This document shows positions 1 to 7,756 of a stretch of 30,562 nt of DNA, piece after piece. How positions within the stretch are numbered: the stretch's first letter is position 1; each line of letters opens with the position of its first letter. Made by a program: the position numbers and the translations under genes. The stretch lies in the NCBI GenBank assembly GCA_049515555.1, contig JBEKTY010000097.1, positions 1-30,562 on the forward strand, in the 5' to 3' direction. Under the pieces are notes generated by a model that was not told where the DNA came from, did no database searches, and was given only the letters and a program-made list of their open reading frames with translations. The DNA comes from JBEKTY01 sp049515555 (GTDB taxonomy: Bacteria > Planctomycetota > Planctomycetia > Pirellulales > Thermoguttaceae).

Positions 1-26
1 AAAATAGCAGTAAGACGCTCCTTTGA

Positions 27-84
27 CCCGGCGTAAACGCCGGGCCGAACACCGCCTTCGGCGGAAAGCCCGATGAATCGGGCT
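27..84. repeat. Three consecutive small hairpins
   Basis: Three perfect hairpins follow one another: a 7-bp stem CCCGGCG with TAAA loop (27-44), a 5-bp stem CCGCC with TTC loop (52-64), and an 8-bp stem AGCCCGAT with GA loop (67-84). No gene is visible in 1-252. The cluster lies downstream of the stop of the minus-strand gene ending at 253, so it could end that transcript, but it lacks a U-run and looks more like a dispersed palindromic repeat. Confidence 0.55.
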
Positions 85-252
85 CGACGTTGCAACGATC
101 GCACACAGAATCAATGTACTTTAATAACTTATTACACACAAATACTTTACGGCTAATTCAACGGTATTGGGGTTAGGGTGAGGGCTGTTGTTTGAAGAAT
201 CACTCCTAATGCTTGCGTTTCCTCCCCAAGCCTTCCCGGGCGGCGGCCGAGG

Positions 253-1734
253 TTATTGTACCTGATCCGGCGTGCGGATGGAGATTGGAGGAATGCCGTC
301 TGCGACTACCGAGCTGGAAAGTCGATAACCTATGCCGTGCAGTTCGTAGCGGAAATCCTCCTCGGAAAACGGGTCCTTCGGCAGCCGGGCAATATATTTT
401 GGCACCAGTTCCGCAAGATTGCCGGGGTATTTGCCGTGGTCGTTGTGATACAAGGCCAGCGCAATGGCCAGGTCCCGCAGGCGCTCTCGGGCCTGCTCCT
501 TCGGGTCGACCCCCGCCACATCCCAGAAGCAACCCCCACTTTGGTTGAACAGGGCCGCGGCGGTTTGCCGCGAAAGCTCATCGGCCGAGCCCTTGGGCGA
601 CAGCAGTTGGGCCAACCGCTTCGCATTTTCGACGTTGCGCGCCGTGGCGGAGATTTCGCTCTCGATGGCCTTCAGGGCCTCGTGACGCCGGCCATACGTT
701 GCGTTGCGGTCCGCCTCAACCGCCTTGCCGTACCAGGTGTTGATTGCCCGAAGAACCTGGTCCCAATCCAAGCGCGGATCGGCGGCGAGTTTTCGCAAAC
801 CCTTGACCGCCTGCGACCCGGACAGCGCCGATTCGAAGAGAGATTTGCAGATCAGGGGCTCGCCACGGGCCAGGCCGCAAACCATTTCGAGGCAGAACGG
901 CTGCTCGCCGAAGTAATTTGCGACCCCAGTTTGCGGCATCGGCGGCAGCGACTCCAGGTCGGCCCGGAATCTCCCGAGTTGGCCCTTATTGAGGTTGGCG
1001 TGGTGGACGAGAGCGATATCTCCCGACCAAGCAATCCCGTCGAGCACCGAGGCGACAAGCCCGTCAACTAGCAACGGTTTTTGTGCACAAAGCCGAGCAA
1101 GACGGTGGCAAGCGAACAAGTCCTGGAAGGCGTCGGCCGCGTTGCCCGAACCGGCCCGGAACATCGCCCGGGCCTTGATCGCTTGGGCGGCGCTGCGTAA
1201 TTCCCCCATGCCTCCGCAAAACGTCGAGTCGGCCATCAGCCCGTTCTCCGGGCTGACCATCGGCCAGTACATCTTCGGCCGGCCGGTGCACGCCACAATG
1301 GTGGTCAGCGGCCGCTCGCTGGCCTTCAGCCAAGCCGCGACCATTGGAAACTCGGCGCGGGCCCACGGCCTGGCGAGGGCCTGATTGAATTGTTTCTCCA
1401 TCCGCTTACGCCATCGCGACTCGCCCGGCGATCCGGCGGGCGGGCGATCGGCCGCGCGACCTGCGTACTCCAAGAACGGGACGAGGTAATCGCCCTCTTC
1501 CGGCAGCGGCGGGATTCCCAGCATCTTGTAGAACTGCTCGCGTCCCTGCTCTGGCACTTCCTTCGGGCCGATCGCTTGCAGCAACAACACGGCCGCGTTG
1601 TTCTCCGGGGTTACGCCTTGGCGGCAGTGTTCGCTGACTGCCGCCAGGTAATCGACCATACCATCCGGCCGAAGGGGCCCGGTGATGTAGGTCGTTTCCA
1701 TGGAGACTGTGATCCGCGGCCCGGAATTGTTCAT
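253..1734 (-). CDS. Unknown 493-aa protein with pseudopilin-like C-terminal segment
   Basis: A complete ORF from ATG at 1734, starting 11 nt after the miaB stop, so probably co-transcribed with miaB. I do not recognise the whole protein. It is helical and rich in Ala, Leu and Arg, with no obvious signal peptide or membrane segment. The last 70 residues read ALALYHNDHGKYPGNLAEL followed by a Pro-Lys-Asp-Pro-Phe motif and a short strand-rich end. That resembles the C-terminal part of type II secretion major pseudopilins (GspG-like: short Tyr/Asp helix, YP, then LP-x-DP). This type of tail occurs in large planctomycete proteins of unknown role. A second in-frame ATG at codon 12 is an alternative start; neither start has a clear Shine-Dalgarno sequence. 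Existence of the gene is well supported; function is unknown. Confidence 0.75.
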   Translation of the reverse strand: MNNSGPRITVSMETTYITGPLRPDGMVDYLAAVSEHCRQGVTPENNAAVLLLQAIGPKEVPEQGREQFYKMLGIPPLPEEGDYLVPFLEYAGRAADRPPAGSPGESRWRKRMEKQFNQALARPWARAEFPMVAAWLKASERPLTTIVACTGRPKMYWPMVSPENGLMADSTFCGGMGELRSAAQAIKARAMFRAGSGNAADAFQDLFACHRLARLCAQKPLLVDGLVASVLDGIAWSGDIALVHHANLNKGQLGRFRADLESLPPMPQTGVANYFGEQPFCLEMVCGLARGEPLICKSLFESALSGSQAVKGLRKLAADPRLDWDQVLRAINTWYGKAVEADRNATYGRRHEALKAIESEISATARNVENAKRLAQLLSPKGSADELSRQTAAALFNQSGGCFWDVAGVDPKEQARERLRDLAIALALYHNDHGKYPGNLAELVPKYIARLPKDPFSEEDFRYELHGIGYRLSSSVVADGIPPISIRTPDQVQ

Positions 1735-1745
1735 GGTTTAGTCAT

Positions 1746-3341
1746 TCACGCCGATGGGATCTCATGATTTGGGTGGCACTGGCATCTTGCCGGTGCTTGG
1801 GCAGACACTGGCGAAACGCCAGTGCCACCCGGCGAGACGGCGGTGGCACCGCGGGCGGATTCAGCCAGGCGGCCGAAGAGCGTCACGGTCTCGGCCCGGT
1901 GAATGTGGACGGGGATGATCTTTCCGGCCAGCGACGGCGGGCCGTCGAAGACCACGATGCGGTCGCAGGTCGTGCGGCCGACGAGCTGCGTTGGCGCGGC
2001 GGGGTCGGCCGCGCGCTTGCGGGCCGACTTGCTCGGCCCCTCGACCAGGACCTCGGCCTGCCGGCCCACCCAGGGCTGGTTGTCCTCCAGGCTGATGGCG
2101 TTCTGCACGGCCAGAAGCTCGTTGTTCCGACGCCGCTTGACGGCTTCCGGCACGTCGTTGGGGTACAGTTCGGCGGCGGGGGTGCCCGGCCGCGGACTGT
2201 ACTTGAAGATAAAACTGTTCTTCAGCCGCGCCCAGCGGACCAGATCGACGGTCTGCCGGAAATCCTCCTCCGTCTCGCCACAGAAGCCGACGATGAAATC
2301 GCTGGTCACCGCCGCGCCGGGCACGGTCTGGCGGATCCTCTCGATGATCTCGCGGTATTGGTCAGACGTATAGCCCCGCCGCATCCGCCGCAAGACCTCG
2401 GTCGAGCCGCTCTGGGCCGGCACGTGCAGATAGGGCGTGACCTTCGGCAGGTCGCGGACCGCCTGCAACAGCTCGCCGGTCATGTGCCGCGGATGATTGG
2501 TCACAAACCGCAGCCGGCGGAGGCCCTCGATATCGTGCAGCCGGCAGAGCAGATCAGCCAGACGCAAGCTGCGGCCGGTGCTCGTATCGTGGTAGCTATT
2601 GACGGCCTGGCCCAGGAGGGTGATGGCCAGGCAGCCTTCGGCGGCCAGGCGGCGGGCCTCGGCCTCGACCTGGGCGACCGGGCGGCTTTGCTCCGGCCCG
2701 CGGACCCGCGGCACGATGCAATACGCGCAGCCTTTGTCGCAGCCGAGCATGATCCGCAACATGGCCTGCTGGGGCACGGGCCGCAAGGCGGCCAGCCGCG
2801 GCGGCTGGTCGGCAATAAGGACCTGCGGCAGGCATAGTGCCCCAACCGATCTGAAACGAGGGGTGCCACGGTTGGCTTGCCCAACCGTGTTATCGGCACT
2901 GCTGGACAAGCCAGCAGTGGCACCCAACGTGTCAACCGAGGACGGTGGGGGCACTGGCTGCACCGCCGTGATCGGCCCCTGGCCGGCCGCGGCTTGCTCG
3001 AGCAGTTCCCGCAGCCGGCCCAATTGGCCCGGCCCCACGACCAGGTCCACGTGGCTCGCCCGGTGGAAGATAAGCCCCCGGTCCTTCTGTGCCATGCAGC
3101 CCACGACGCCGATGATCATCTCCGGCCGCCGCTGTTTGAGCGGCCTCAGGCGGCCCAAGGCACTATACACCTTGTCTTCAGCGTGCTGGCGAACGCTGCA
3201 AGTATTCAGCAGGATCGTGTCGGCCTTCCGCGGACTGTCGACCAGCTCGTAGCCGGCCTGCAACAGGTCGGAGGCGATCAGCTCGCTGTCGAGCACGTTC
3301 ATTTGGCAGCCGACCGTTTGGATGTAAAGACGTTTCGGCAT
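1746..3341 (-). CDS. miaB: tRNA-2-methylthio-N6-dimethylallyladenosine synthase MiaB
   Basis: Radical-SAM methylthiotransferase that thiomethylates i6A37 in tRNAs reading UNN codons. The N-terminal domain has the three cluster cysteines C12 (TVGCQMN), C48 (NTCSVR) and C82 (VVGCMAQ). The radical-SAM loop GCDKGCAYC supplies C201, C205 and C208. A TRAM-like domain lies near residues 425-495. At 531 aa it is longer than the roughly 440-475 aa usual for the family. The extra length maps to repeats: residues about 139-161 are encoded by a double-hairpin element at 2861-2925, and the last 28 residues (including GGTGVSPVSAQAPARCQCH) by a related palindrome at 1771-1830. The N-terminal insertion falls in the linker before the radical-SAM core, where extra residues should be tolerated. 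No strong ribosome binding site precedes the ATG. Confidence 0.95.
   Translation of the reverse strand: MPKRLYIQTVGCQMNVLDSELIASDLLQAGYELVDSPRKADTILLNTCSVRQHAEDKVYSALGRLRPLKQRRPEMIIGVVGCMAQKDRGLIFHRASHVDLVVGPGQLGRLRELLEQAAAGQGPITAVQPVPPPSSVDTLGATAGLSSSADNTVGQANRGTPRFRSVGALCLPQVLIADQPPRLAALRPVPQQAMLRIMLGCDKGCAYCIVPRVRGPEQSRPVAQVEAEARRLAAEGCLAITLLGQAVNSYHDTSTGRSLRLADLLCRLHDIEGLRRLRFVTNHPRHMTGELLQAVRDLPKVTPYLHVPAQSGSTEVLRRMRRGYTSDQYREIIERIRQTVPGAAVTSDFIVGFCGETEEDFRQTVDLVRWARLKNSFIFKYSPRPGTPAAELYPNDVPEAVKRRRNNELLAVQNAISLEDNQPWVGRQAEVLVEGPSKSARKRAADPAAPTQLVGRTTCDRIVVFDGPPSLAGKIIPVHIHRAETVTLFGRLAESARGATAVSPGGTGVSPVSAQAPARCQCHPNHEIPSA
1771..1830. repeat. Palindromic REP-like element forming the miaB 3' end
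   Basis: Perfect 13-bp inverted ends GGGTGGCACTGGC (1771-1783) and GCCAGTGCCACCC (1818-1830) surround a 34-bp centre. The element is translated in frame as the tail of MiaB beyond the TRAM domain. It is a variant of the CACTGCTGG double-hairpin family seen at 2861, 6572, 12000 and 23722. Confidence 0.85.
2861..2925. repeat. Double-hairpin REP-like element inside miaB
   Basis: Outer arms GGGTGCCAC (2861-2869) and GTGGCACCC (2917-2925) enclose two hairpins: an ACGGTTGG-type stem at 2868-2888 and CACTGCTGG...CCAGCAGTG at 2897-2919. The miaB reading frame runs through the element, adding about 22 residues between the N-terminal and radical-SAM domains. Confidence 0.85.
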
Positions 3342-3350
3342 TTGAGGTGG

Positions 3351-3498
3351 GAGCTATGAGCCTTGAGCTATGAGCCTTGAGCTATGAGCTTTGAGCTATG
3401 AGCTATGAGCTTTGAGCCCTTGGGCTTTGGGTCTTGGGTCTTCGGTCTTGGGTTTTGGGTCTTGGGCTTCATCGCTCATAGCTCATGGCTCATAGCTC
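3351..3498. repeat. Composite heptamer array upstream of miaB
   Basis: TGAGCTA/TGAGCTT/TGAGCCT units repeat with a 7-bp period from 3351 to about 3418. They are followed by TCTTGGG-type units (about 3419-3470) and then an inverted copy of the first array (CTCATAGCTCATGGCTCATA and on, 3475-3498). The two outer arrays could pair into a long hairpin. The array fills the gap between miaB and the small upstream gene. Confidence 0.9.
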
Positions 3499-3502
3499 TG
3501 TC

Positions 3503-3703
3503 TTACGCGGCCGCGCCGCGCGGCGGCTTCGGCCGGCCTGCACGTTCGGCTTCCCGCCGGCGGGCCCGTTCCTTATCTACCTCGCGGCGGAACTGCTCCG
3601 TCAACTGATCGCGGCGGCGGATCATCATGCGTGCCAAGCAGGTCACGGCCAGGTACGCGGCCGCCACCAGCAGGAGCACATTCCAAGCATCCATGTCGGC
3701 CAT
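3503..3703 (-). CDS. Small single-pass membrane protein
   Basis: A 66-aa protein starting MADMDAWN, with one hydrophobic segment (NVLLLVAAAYLAVTCLARMM, about residues 8-27). A strongly charged Arg/Glu helix and a Pro/Arg/Ala tail follow. This is a one-helix inner-membrane protein with a cytoplasmic charged tail. An AGGA lies about 10 nt before the ATG. It sits between fmt and miaB on the same strand, separated from miaB by a heptamer array. I do not recognise a family. The regular TM-plus-charged-tail layout and the ribosome binding site make it likely real. Confidence 0.6.
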   Translation of the reverse strand: MADMDAWNVLLLVAAAYLAVTCLARMMIRRRDQLTEQFRREVDKERARRREAERAGRPKPPRGAAA

Positions 3704-4012
3704 GGTCGGGAATCCTGTCCGAGGTGCGCTCTAGAACGCCATTACAAACAACCTATTTTAACACATGGTGTTGGTCGGCGGCGAGAGCAGTTCGGGGGAA
3801 GGATGAAGAATGAAGGTTGAAGGCGGAAGGCGGAGGGGGGAAGGGGGAAGGGTGAGGGCGGAAGGACGAGGGCGGAGCGGGGAACGGACGCTGACCGCAG
3901 TCAATTTGAAATCTCAGATTTGAGATTTGCTGCCCGCGAGTCGGCAGCTTGCATCGCTCTATGCCTCACCCATCTGCCCTCCGACTTGGGTCCGGCGGCT
4001 GTCAGCCATCGG
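3704..4012. other. Intergenic region made largely of heptamer repeats
   Basis: No convincing gene. About 3803-3880 is a degenerate GGCGGAA array. About 3904-3930 carries ATTTGAG/ATCTCAG 7-bp units. From 4020 the inverted array (CTTCCGC units) begins and runs into the 3' end of fmt. The two GGCGGAA arrays are in opposite orientation about 140 bp apart. Confidence 0.7.
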
Positions 4013-4996
4013 CTATTCTCCACCTTCCGCCTTCCGCCTTCCGCCTTCATCCTTTGTAAACCGGTCGCCCGGCTCCAGCCGGTAGCCGCGGAGGAACTGG
4101 GCGACGTTCATGGGCCGTTTTCCGGCCGGCTGGAGGCCCTGCGGGGCAACGGCCCCTTGGCCGGCGGCAATCAGCAGCCGATCGCCGGCGGCCTCGAGCA
4201 CGGTGCCGGGCGGGGGGCCGGCGGCCAGTTCGACCACCCGGACCGGGCCGAGGATCAGCCGCACCGGCCGTTGGCCACGGTGGTGGCAGAAGGTATAGGT
4301 CTTGGGCCAGGGCTCCAGTGCGCGGACCTGGTTCTTGATGGCCGCCGCGGAGCGGGTCCAGTCGATGGCCCCGTCGCTCTTCCGCAGCCGCGGGGCCGGC
4401 GAGGCCAGGGCGGGGTCCTGCGGAATGGCCGCCAGCGGACCGTCTGCCAGTGCATCCACCGCGTGGCAGACCAGATCGGCGCCGAGCCGGGCCAAACGGG
4501 CCTCCAGCTCAACCGCCGTCTCCTCCGGGCCGATTGCCGTTGCGGCCCGGGCGATCGCGGGTCCGGCGTCCACCTGCGGCGTCATGTGGATGACGGTCAC
4601 GCCGGTCTCGCTCTCGCCGTTATAGATGGCCCAGTTGATGGGGGCCGCCCCGCGATACTTGGGCAGCAGCGAGGCGTGCAGGTTGATGCCGCCGTGGGCG
4701 GCCACGGCCAGCGTCTGCGGCCGGAGGATCTGACCGAAATCGCACACCACCAGCAGATCGGCGCGGCACTCGGCCAGCCATCGGCACGACTGGGGGTCGT
4801 TGATCCGCTCGGGATCGAAAACGGGCGTGCCCTGCTCCCGGGCGATCTCTCGAAGGCCGCTGGCCGGCGGCAGTTCCTGTCCCCGGGCGGTCCGCAGCGG
4901 GCTCGTCACCAAGGCCGCCACCTTGTGACGCCCCCCGCATAGCCCACGAAATGTCGGCACCCCGAACGGACCGGTGCCCACCATGATCAATCGCAT
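4013..4996 (-). CDS. fmt: Methionyl-tRNA formyltransferase
   Basis: Transfers formyl from 10-formyl-tetrahydrofolate to Met-tRNAi in the cytoplasm. The N-terminal Rossmann-like formyltransferase domain holds the catalytic triad N105, H107 and D143 within GGINLHASLLPKYRGAAPIN and MTPQVDAGP. A C-terminal tRNA-binding domain follows from about residue 205. The length of 327 aa is slightly above the usual 310-315. The last 12 residues (DEGGRRKAEGGE) are encoded by a CTTCCGC heptamer array at 4020-4052, which also carries the stop codon, so the native C-terminus has been replaced or extended by repeat DNA. It lies downstream of def on the same strand, the classical def-fmt pairing, with a heptamer-filled spacer between them. 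Confidence 0.96.
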   Translation of the reverse strand: MRLIMVGTGPFGVPTFRGLCGGRHKVAALVTSPLRTARGQELPPASGLREIAREQGTPVFDPERINDPQSCRWLAECRADLLVVCDFGQILRPQTLAVAAHGGINLHASLLPKYRGAAPINWAIYNGESETGVTVIHMTPQVDAGPAIARAATAIGPEETAVELEARLARLGADLVCHAVDALADGPLAAIPQDPALASPAPRLRKSDGAIDWTRSAAAIKNQVRALEPWPKTYTFCHHRGQRPVRLILGPVRVVELAAGPPPGTVLEAAGDRLLIAAGQGAVAPQGLQPAGKRPMNVAQFLRGYRLEPGDRFTKDEGGRRKAEGGE

Positions 4997-5005
4997 GAGG
5001 TGCGA

Positions 5006-5126
5006 GGGGATTAGGGATTAGGGATTGGGGATTGGGGATTCGGGATTAGATTTTGCATGATACACCTTGTTGCGGCCATCAGCCGCACGGGCCCCCCTAA
5101 TCCCCAATCCCTAATCCCCAATCCCC
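5006..5126. repeat. Inverted pair of GGATTAG/GGATTGG heptamer arrays between def and fmt
   Basis: The array at 5006-5048 consists of G3-4 runs separated by ATTA or ATT, with 7-bp period. The array at 5094-5126 is the reverse orientation (CCCCTAATCCCCAATCCC and on). The plus strand of the first array fits a G-quadruplex pattern (at least four runs of three or more G with loops of 3-4 nt). The two arms could alternatively pair into a stem. The spacer between them has no gene. Confidence 0.9.
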
Positions 5127-5127
5127 T

Positions 5128-5709
5128 TCATGCCCGCAGGCTAACCAACTCGGTCAGCCGGGCGGCGATCTGCCGGTCGTCGGCAATGATTCCGCGTTGA
5201 CGGTCGCCGGCGAACTCCCGCTCCAACTGGTCCAGCTCGTCGCGAATGGCCGCCAGGTGGCTCGGGCTGAGGCGGTCGACGAGCAGAACGCCGTCGAGGT
5301 GGTCGTTCTCGTGTTGCACCGCCCGGGCGAACAGGCCGCCGAGCTCGTAATGCACGTCATCGCCGGCCAGGTTGTAGGCCGAGAGCACGATCTTTTCGGC
5401 CCGGCGGACGGGGGCCGTGATGTCCGGGAAGCTCAGGCAGCCTTCGTCGGCCTCGGCCGAGCCCGTCCAGCGGGAAATCACCGGATTGATGAACACCAGC
5501 TCCCCATCCTTGACCGCCGCGTCGCCGCTCACGTTGACGATGAAGAAGCGGTAGGGCAGCTCTACCTGGTTGGCGGCCAGCCCGATGCCCTTATGCAAGT
5601 ACATCAGATCGAACATCTCGCGGACGATTTTCTTCAACTCGGCATCAACCCGACGCAACTCCCTGGATTTATAGCGCAACGCCGGATGGGGATACTTCAC
5701 GATCCGCAA
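5128..5709 (-). CDS. def: Peptide deformylase
   Basis: Metalloenzyme removing N-formyl from nascent proteins, the partner reaction of fmt directly downstream. All three family motifs are present: GIGLAANQ (about 41-48), EGCLSFP with the metal-ligand Cys91 (about 89-95), and QHENDH, the HExxH metal site and catalytic Glu (about 132-137). I choose the TTG at 5709 (protein begins (M)RIVKYPHPALR, 193 aa). A GGAG lies 8 nt upstream and family members start close to this yPhp-L motif. A TTG at 5748 would add 13 residues and has no ribosome binding site. The divergent VWA gene starts 78 nt upstream. Confidence 0.95.
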   Translation of the reverse strand: MRIVKYPHPALRYKSRELRRVDAELKKIVREMFDLMYLHKGIGLAANQVELPYRFFIVNVSGDAAVKDGELVFINPVISRWTGSAEADEGCLSFPDITAPVRRAEKIVLSAYNLAGDDVHYELGGLFARAVQHENDHLDGVLLVDRLSPSHLAAIRDELDQLEREFAGDRQRGIIADDRQIAARLTELVSLRA

Positions 5710-5786
5710 GGTTCTGGCTCCGCAACGCCGGTTGACGGCGTTTTGCAATACTGGCTACGGGGGCACAACTAGAATATATTATAAGC

Positions 5787-6494
5787 ATGGTTCCAGTGCG
5801 AAGGAAATGCCGCTGGCCGGCCCTTGCGATGCTGCTGGCTGCCGCCGGGGGGGTGCCGTTGCGGGCCGCGGGGGCGGAACCCGGCGGGCAGACGACCGGC
5901 CGCACCGCACCGGTCATCTCGCCCGGCGAAAAGGCCCAGACCGCGCTGTTCGGCATCCAGGCCGAAGGGACCAAGTTTGTGTACGTGCTGGACCGCTCCG
6001 GCAGCATGGGCGACCCGGACGGCAAGCCCCTGGCGGCGGCCAAGGCCGAGATACTGGCCAGCCTCGACCGGCTCGATTCCCTCCAGCAGTTCCAGGTGAT
6101 CCTGTACAACGAGCACCCGCGGATCTTTAGTCCCACCGGCGAACACGGCCGGCTCACCTTCGGCACCGAGCAGAACAAGGCCGAGGTCCGGCGGTTCCTG
6201 GCCGGCATCGGGGCCGAGGGCGGAACCGACCATGAAGAGGCCGTCGTCGCCGCCATCCGCATGCAGCCGGACGCGGTCTTCCTTATGACTGACGGCGACG
6301 ATCCGAAGCTTACCGCCCGGCAATTGGCCCGCATCGACCGCTTGGGACCGGGGATCATCATCCATACGGTGGAGTTCGGCGTCGGCCGTCAGCGCCAGGC
6401 GGAGGGCTTCCTGGAGAAGCTGGCCCGCCAAAGCGGCGGCGAACACGTCTACGTCGATTCCGCAACGGGCCGAGCGGCCGGCAAGGACCGGTAG
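5787..6494 (+). CDS. Secreted von Willebrand factor A domain protein
   Basis: A 235-aa protein with an N-terminal signal peptide (RRKCRW then a hydrophobic Ala/Leu stretch, AxA-type cleavage near AAGAEP). A single VWA domain follows. The metal-ion-dependent adhesion site is intact: DRSGSM (69-74), the Thr in GGTDHEEA (about 147) and MTDGDD (167-172). It is probably an exported or periplasmic protein binding another protein or a surface ligand; no partner is evident. The ATG is only a few bases from an AT-rich TATATTATAAG stretch and lacks a Shine-Dalgarno sequence, so the message may be nearly leaderless. It is divergent from def. A heptamer array begins right after the stop. Confidence 0.85.
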   Translation: MVPVRRKCRWPALAMLLAAAGGVPLRAAGAEPGGQTTGRTAPVISPGEKAQTALFGIQAEGTKFVYVLDRSGSMGDPDGKPLAAAKAEILASLDRLDSLQQFQVILYNEHPRIFSPTGEHGRLTFGTEQNKAEVRRFLAGIGAEGGTDHEEAVVAAIRMQPDAVFLMTDGDDPKLTARQLARIDRLGPGIIIHTVEFGVGRQRQAEGFLEKLARQSGGEHVYVDSATGRAAGKDR

Positions 6495-6495
6495 C

Positions 6496-6528
6496 CAAGG
6501 CGGAAGGCGGAGCGCGGAAGGCGGAGGT
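6496..6528. repeat. GGCGGAA heptamer array
   Basis: Four to five GGCGGAA/GGCGGAG units starting 2 bp after the VWA stop codon. Confidence 0.85.
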
Positions 6529-6571
6529 GCCGGTTCCACTAGGCGGCGGCCAACAGCCGCCTGAACGTCGT

Positions 6572-6635
<64 letters not shown>

Positions 6636-6666
6636 GCGCTCTTAAAGGAAGACCGGGGGCGAGTTG

Positions 6667-7041
6667 CTACCAGGGGCCGCGGGCGTAATACACCCCGAAC
6701 TGATCCGTATCACTGGGCCGCGGCGGCACGGGCAAGTACAGGCTTGGGTTGTACGACTCGGCTCCCGTGAACGGCGTGCCGTACTGGTGGTAGATCGGCC
6801 CGACCCGGGTCTCGCCCACGCCCCAGCCGTAATGGGTCTGGTTCCTTGCCGTAGGCGGGACGACCAGCGCCAGCGGCGTTCCCCAGGCGGGGTCCACGTA
6901 GTGGCCGTTCCAGGGCATGCAGGTTGACCGGCGGGCGGCGACCCGGTTGCGGATCGTACCCTCGCCGCCGCAGGCGGCGCGGATCGAGGCCCCGGCAGCC
7001 AGCAGGCACAAGCCCGCGGCGAGAATTGCGCGACGTTTCAT
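6667..7041 (-). CDS. Small secreted protein of unknown family (124 aa)
   Basis: Begins with a signal peptide (KRRAILAAGLCLLAAGASIRA, cleavage probably near AxA/AC). The mature part is short and rich in Tyr, Pro, Gly and Trp, with segments such as WNGHYVDPAWGTPLALVVPP and HYGWGVGETRVGPIYHQYG. AAGGA lies about 10 nt before the ATG. Composition and size match the next gene upstream (7061-7468), which shares the signal peptide plus Tyr/Pro-rich layout, so the two may be a pair of exported structural proteins. I recognise no family or catalytic motif. Confidence 0.7.
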   Translation of the reverse strand: MKRRAILAAGLCLLAAGASIRAACGGEGTIRNRVAARRSTCMPWNGHYVDPAWGTPLALVVPPTARNQTHYGWGVGETRVGPIYHQYGTPFTGAESYNPSLYLPVPPRPSDTDQFGVYYARGPW

Positions 7042-7060
7042 GATTGCCGAATCCTTCCTT

Positions 7061-7468
7061 TCAGGGACGATACGAGGGCTTTGCCGGCGGACAATTGTTG
7101 ATCGGCGGGAGCCACCGATGGCCGGGGAACGGGCACAGGTTCGGCTGGTGCCACCAGAGAACCGAGGTATGCGTCACGCCGTTGCCCGGGTTGCAGCGAT
7201 CGTAGGTGCGGTGGTGCGTGTACAGGAACTCGTGCGGGGCCAGCGGCTCGTAGGGGACGTAGGTGTAGCCCACCAAGGGCGGTGCGGGCCGCGGGCTGGG
7301 ATACAGCGTCAGGGCCGTGCCGTCCGGGTATTGAGCCGGCACGTAGGCGTTGGGCGCCCCGCCGGACGAGGCCCATTGGTACAACTGGCCCCGGGCCTCG
7401 CGGCCGCTCAGGCACCAGGCCGATGCCAAGACCAGCGCGGTTGCCAGGCAAAACAGTCTCCGAGCCAT
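7061..7468 (-). CDS. Small secreted protein of unknown family (135 aa)
   Basis: The start at ATG 7468 (MARRLFCLATALVLASAWC) is chosen because AGGAG lies 7 nt upstream. The ATG 18 nt earlier has no such site. A signal peptide (about residues 1-25, SGREARGQ cleavage region) precedes a Tyr/Pro/His-rich mature chain with several Cys (RCNPGNG, NLCPFPG, NNCPP). It is 19 nt upstream of the start of the 124-aa secreted protein on the same strand; the two probably form an operon. The upstream gap is shared with the divergent top6B gene. Confidence 0.7.
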   Translation of the reverse strand: MARRLFCLATALVLASAWCLSGREARGQLYQWASSGGAPNAYVPAQYPDGTALTLYPSPRPAPPLVGYTYVPYEPLAPHEFLYTHHRTYDRCNPGNGVTHTSVLWWHQPNLCPFPGHRWLPPINNCPPAKPSYRP

Positions 7469-7649
7469 GGCGTGACTCCTGTTCATACGGAGGGGTTCGT
7501 GTCATTCCTGACCGTTGGCGGTAGCAGTCAGTTAAAATCTCGGTTGGGGCCGGTCTTGCGGGTGAGTCTTTATATGCCGGACCTAACCAACCTGCTCAAA
7601 GTGCCGAAAACCCCGCAAAAAACGGCTGGGAGCCCGGCGGAAGAATCGC

Positions 7650-7655
7650 TATAAT
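7650..7655 (+). promoter_or_regulatory. Putative -10 element for the topoisomerase VI operon
   Basis: A perfect TATAAT in an otherwise GC-rich setting, about 100 nt before the chosen top6B start. No good -35 hexamer is visible at 17 nt, so this is tentative. It argues against translation starting at the TTG overlapping it at 7655. Confidence 0.4.
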
Positions 7656-7756
7656 TGCGAACGTTCGCCCAATCAAACCCAACGAACCACCGGGGACGGT
7701 CCCGGTTTCGCCTCGCGAAGATCGCACCAATCCCCTTCCCGTGTACGGAGACAGAG

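Noticed and set aside
3351..3498. CRISPR array
   Set aside because: Repeats are contiguous 7-bp units without unique spacers, and no cas genes are present.
5006..5048. True telomere sequence
   Set aside because: Internal, short, with an inverted partner and one of several heptamer types; no sign of a chromosome end.
7655..7756. Top6B start at TTG 7655
   Set aside because: It overlaps a TATAAT -10 candidate and lacks a ribosome binding site; TTG 7757 has GGAG 6 nt upstream.
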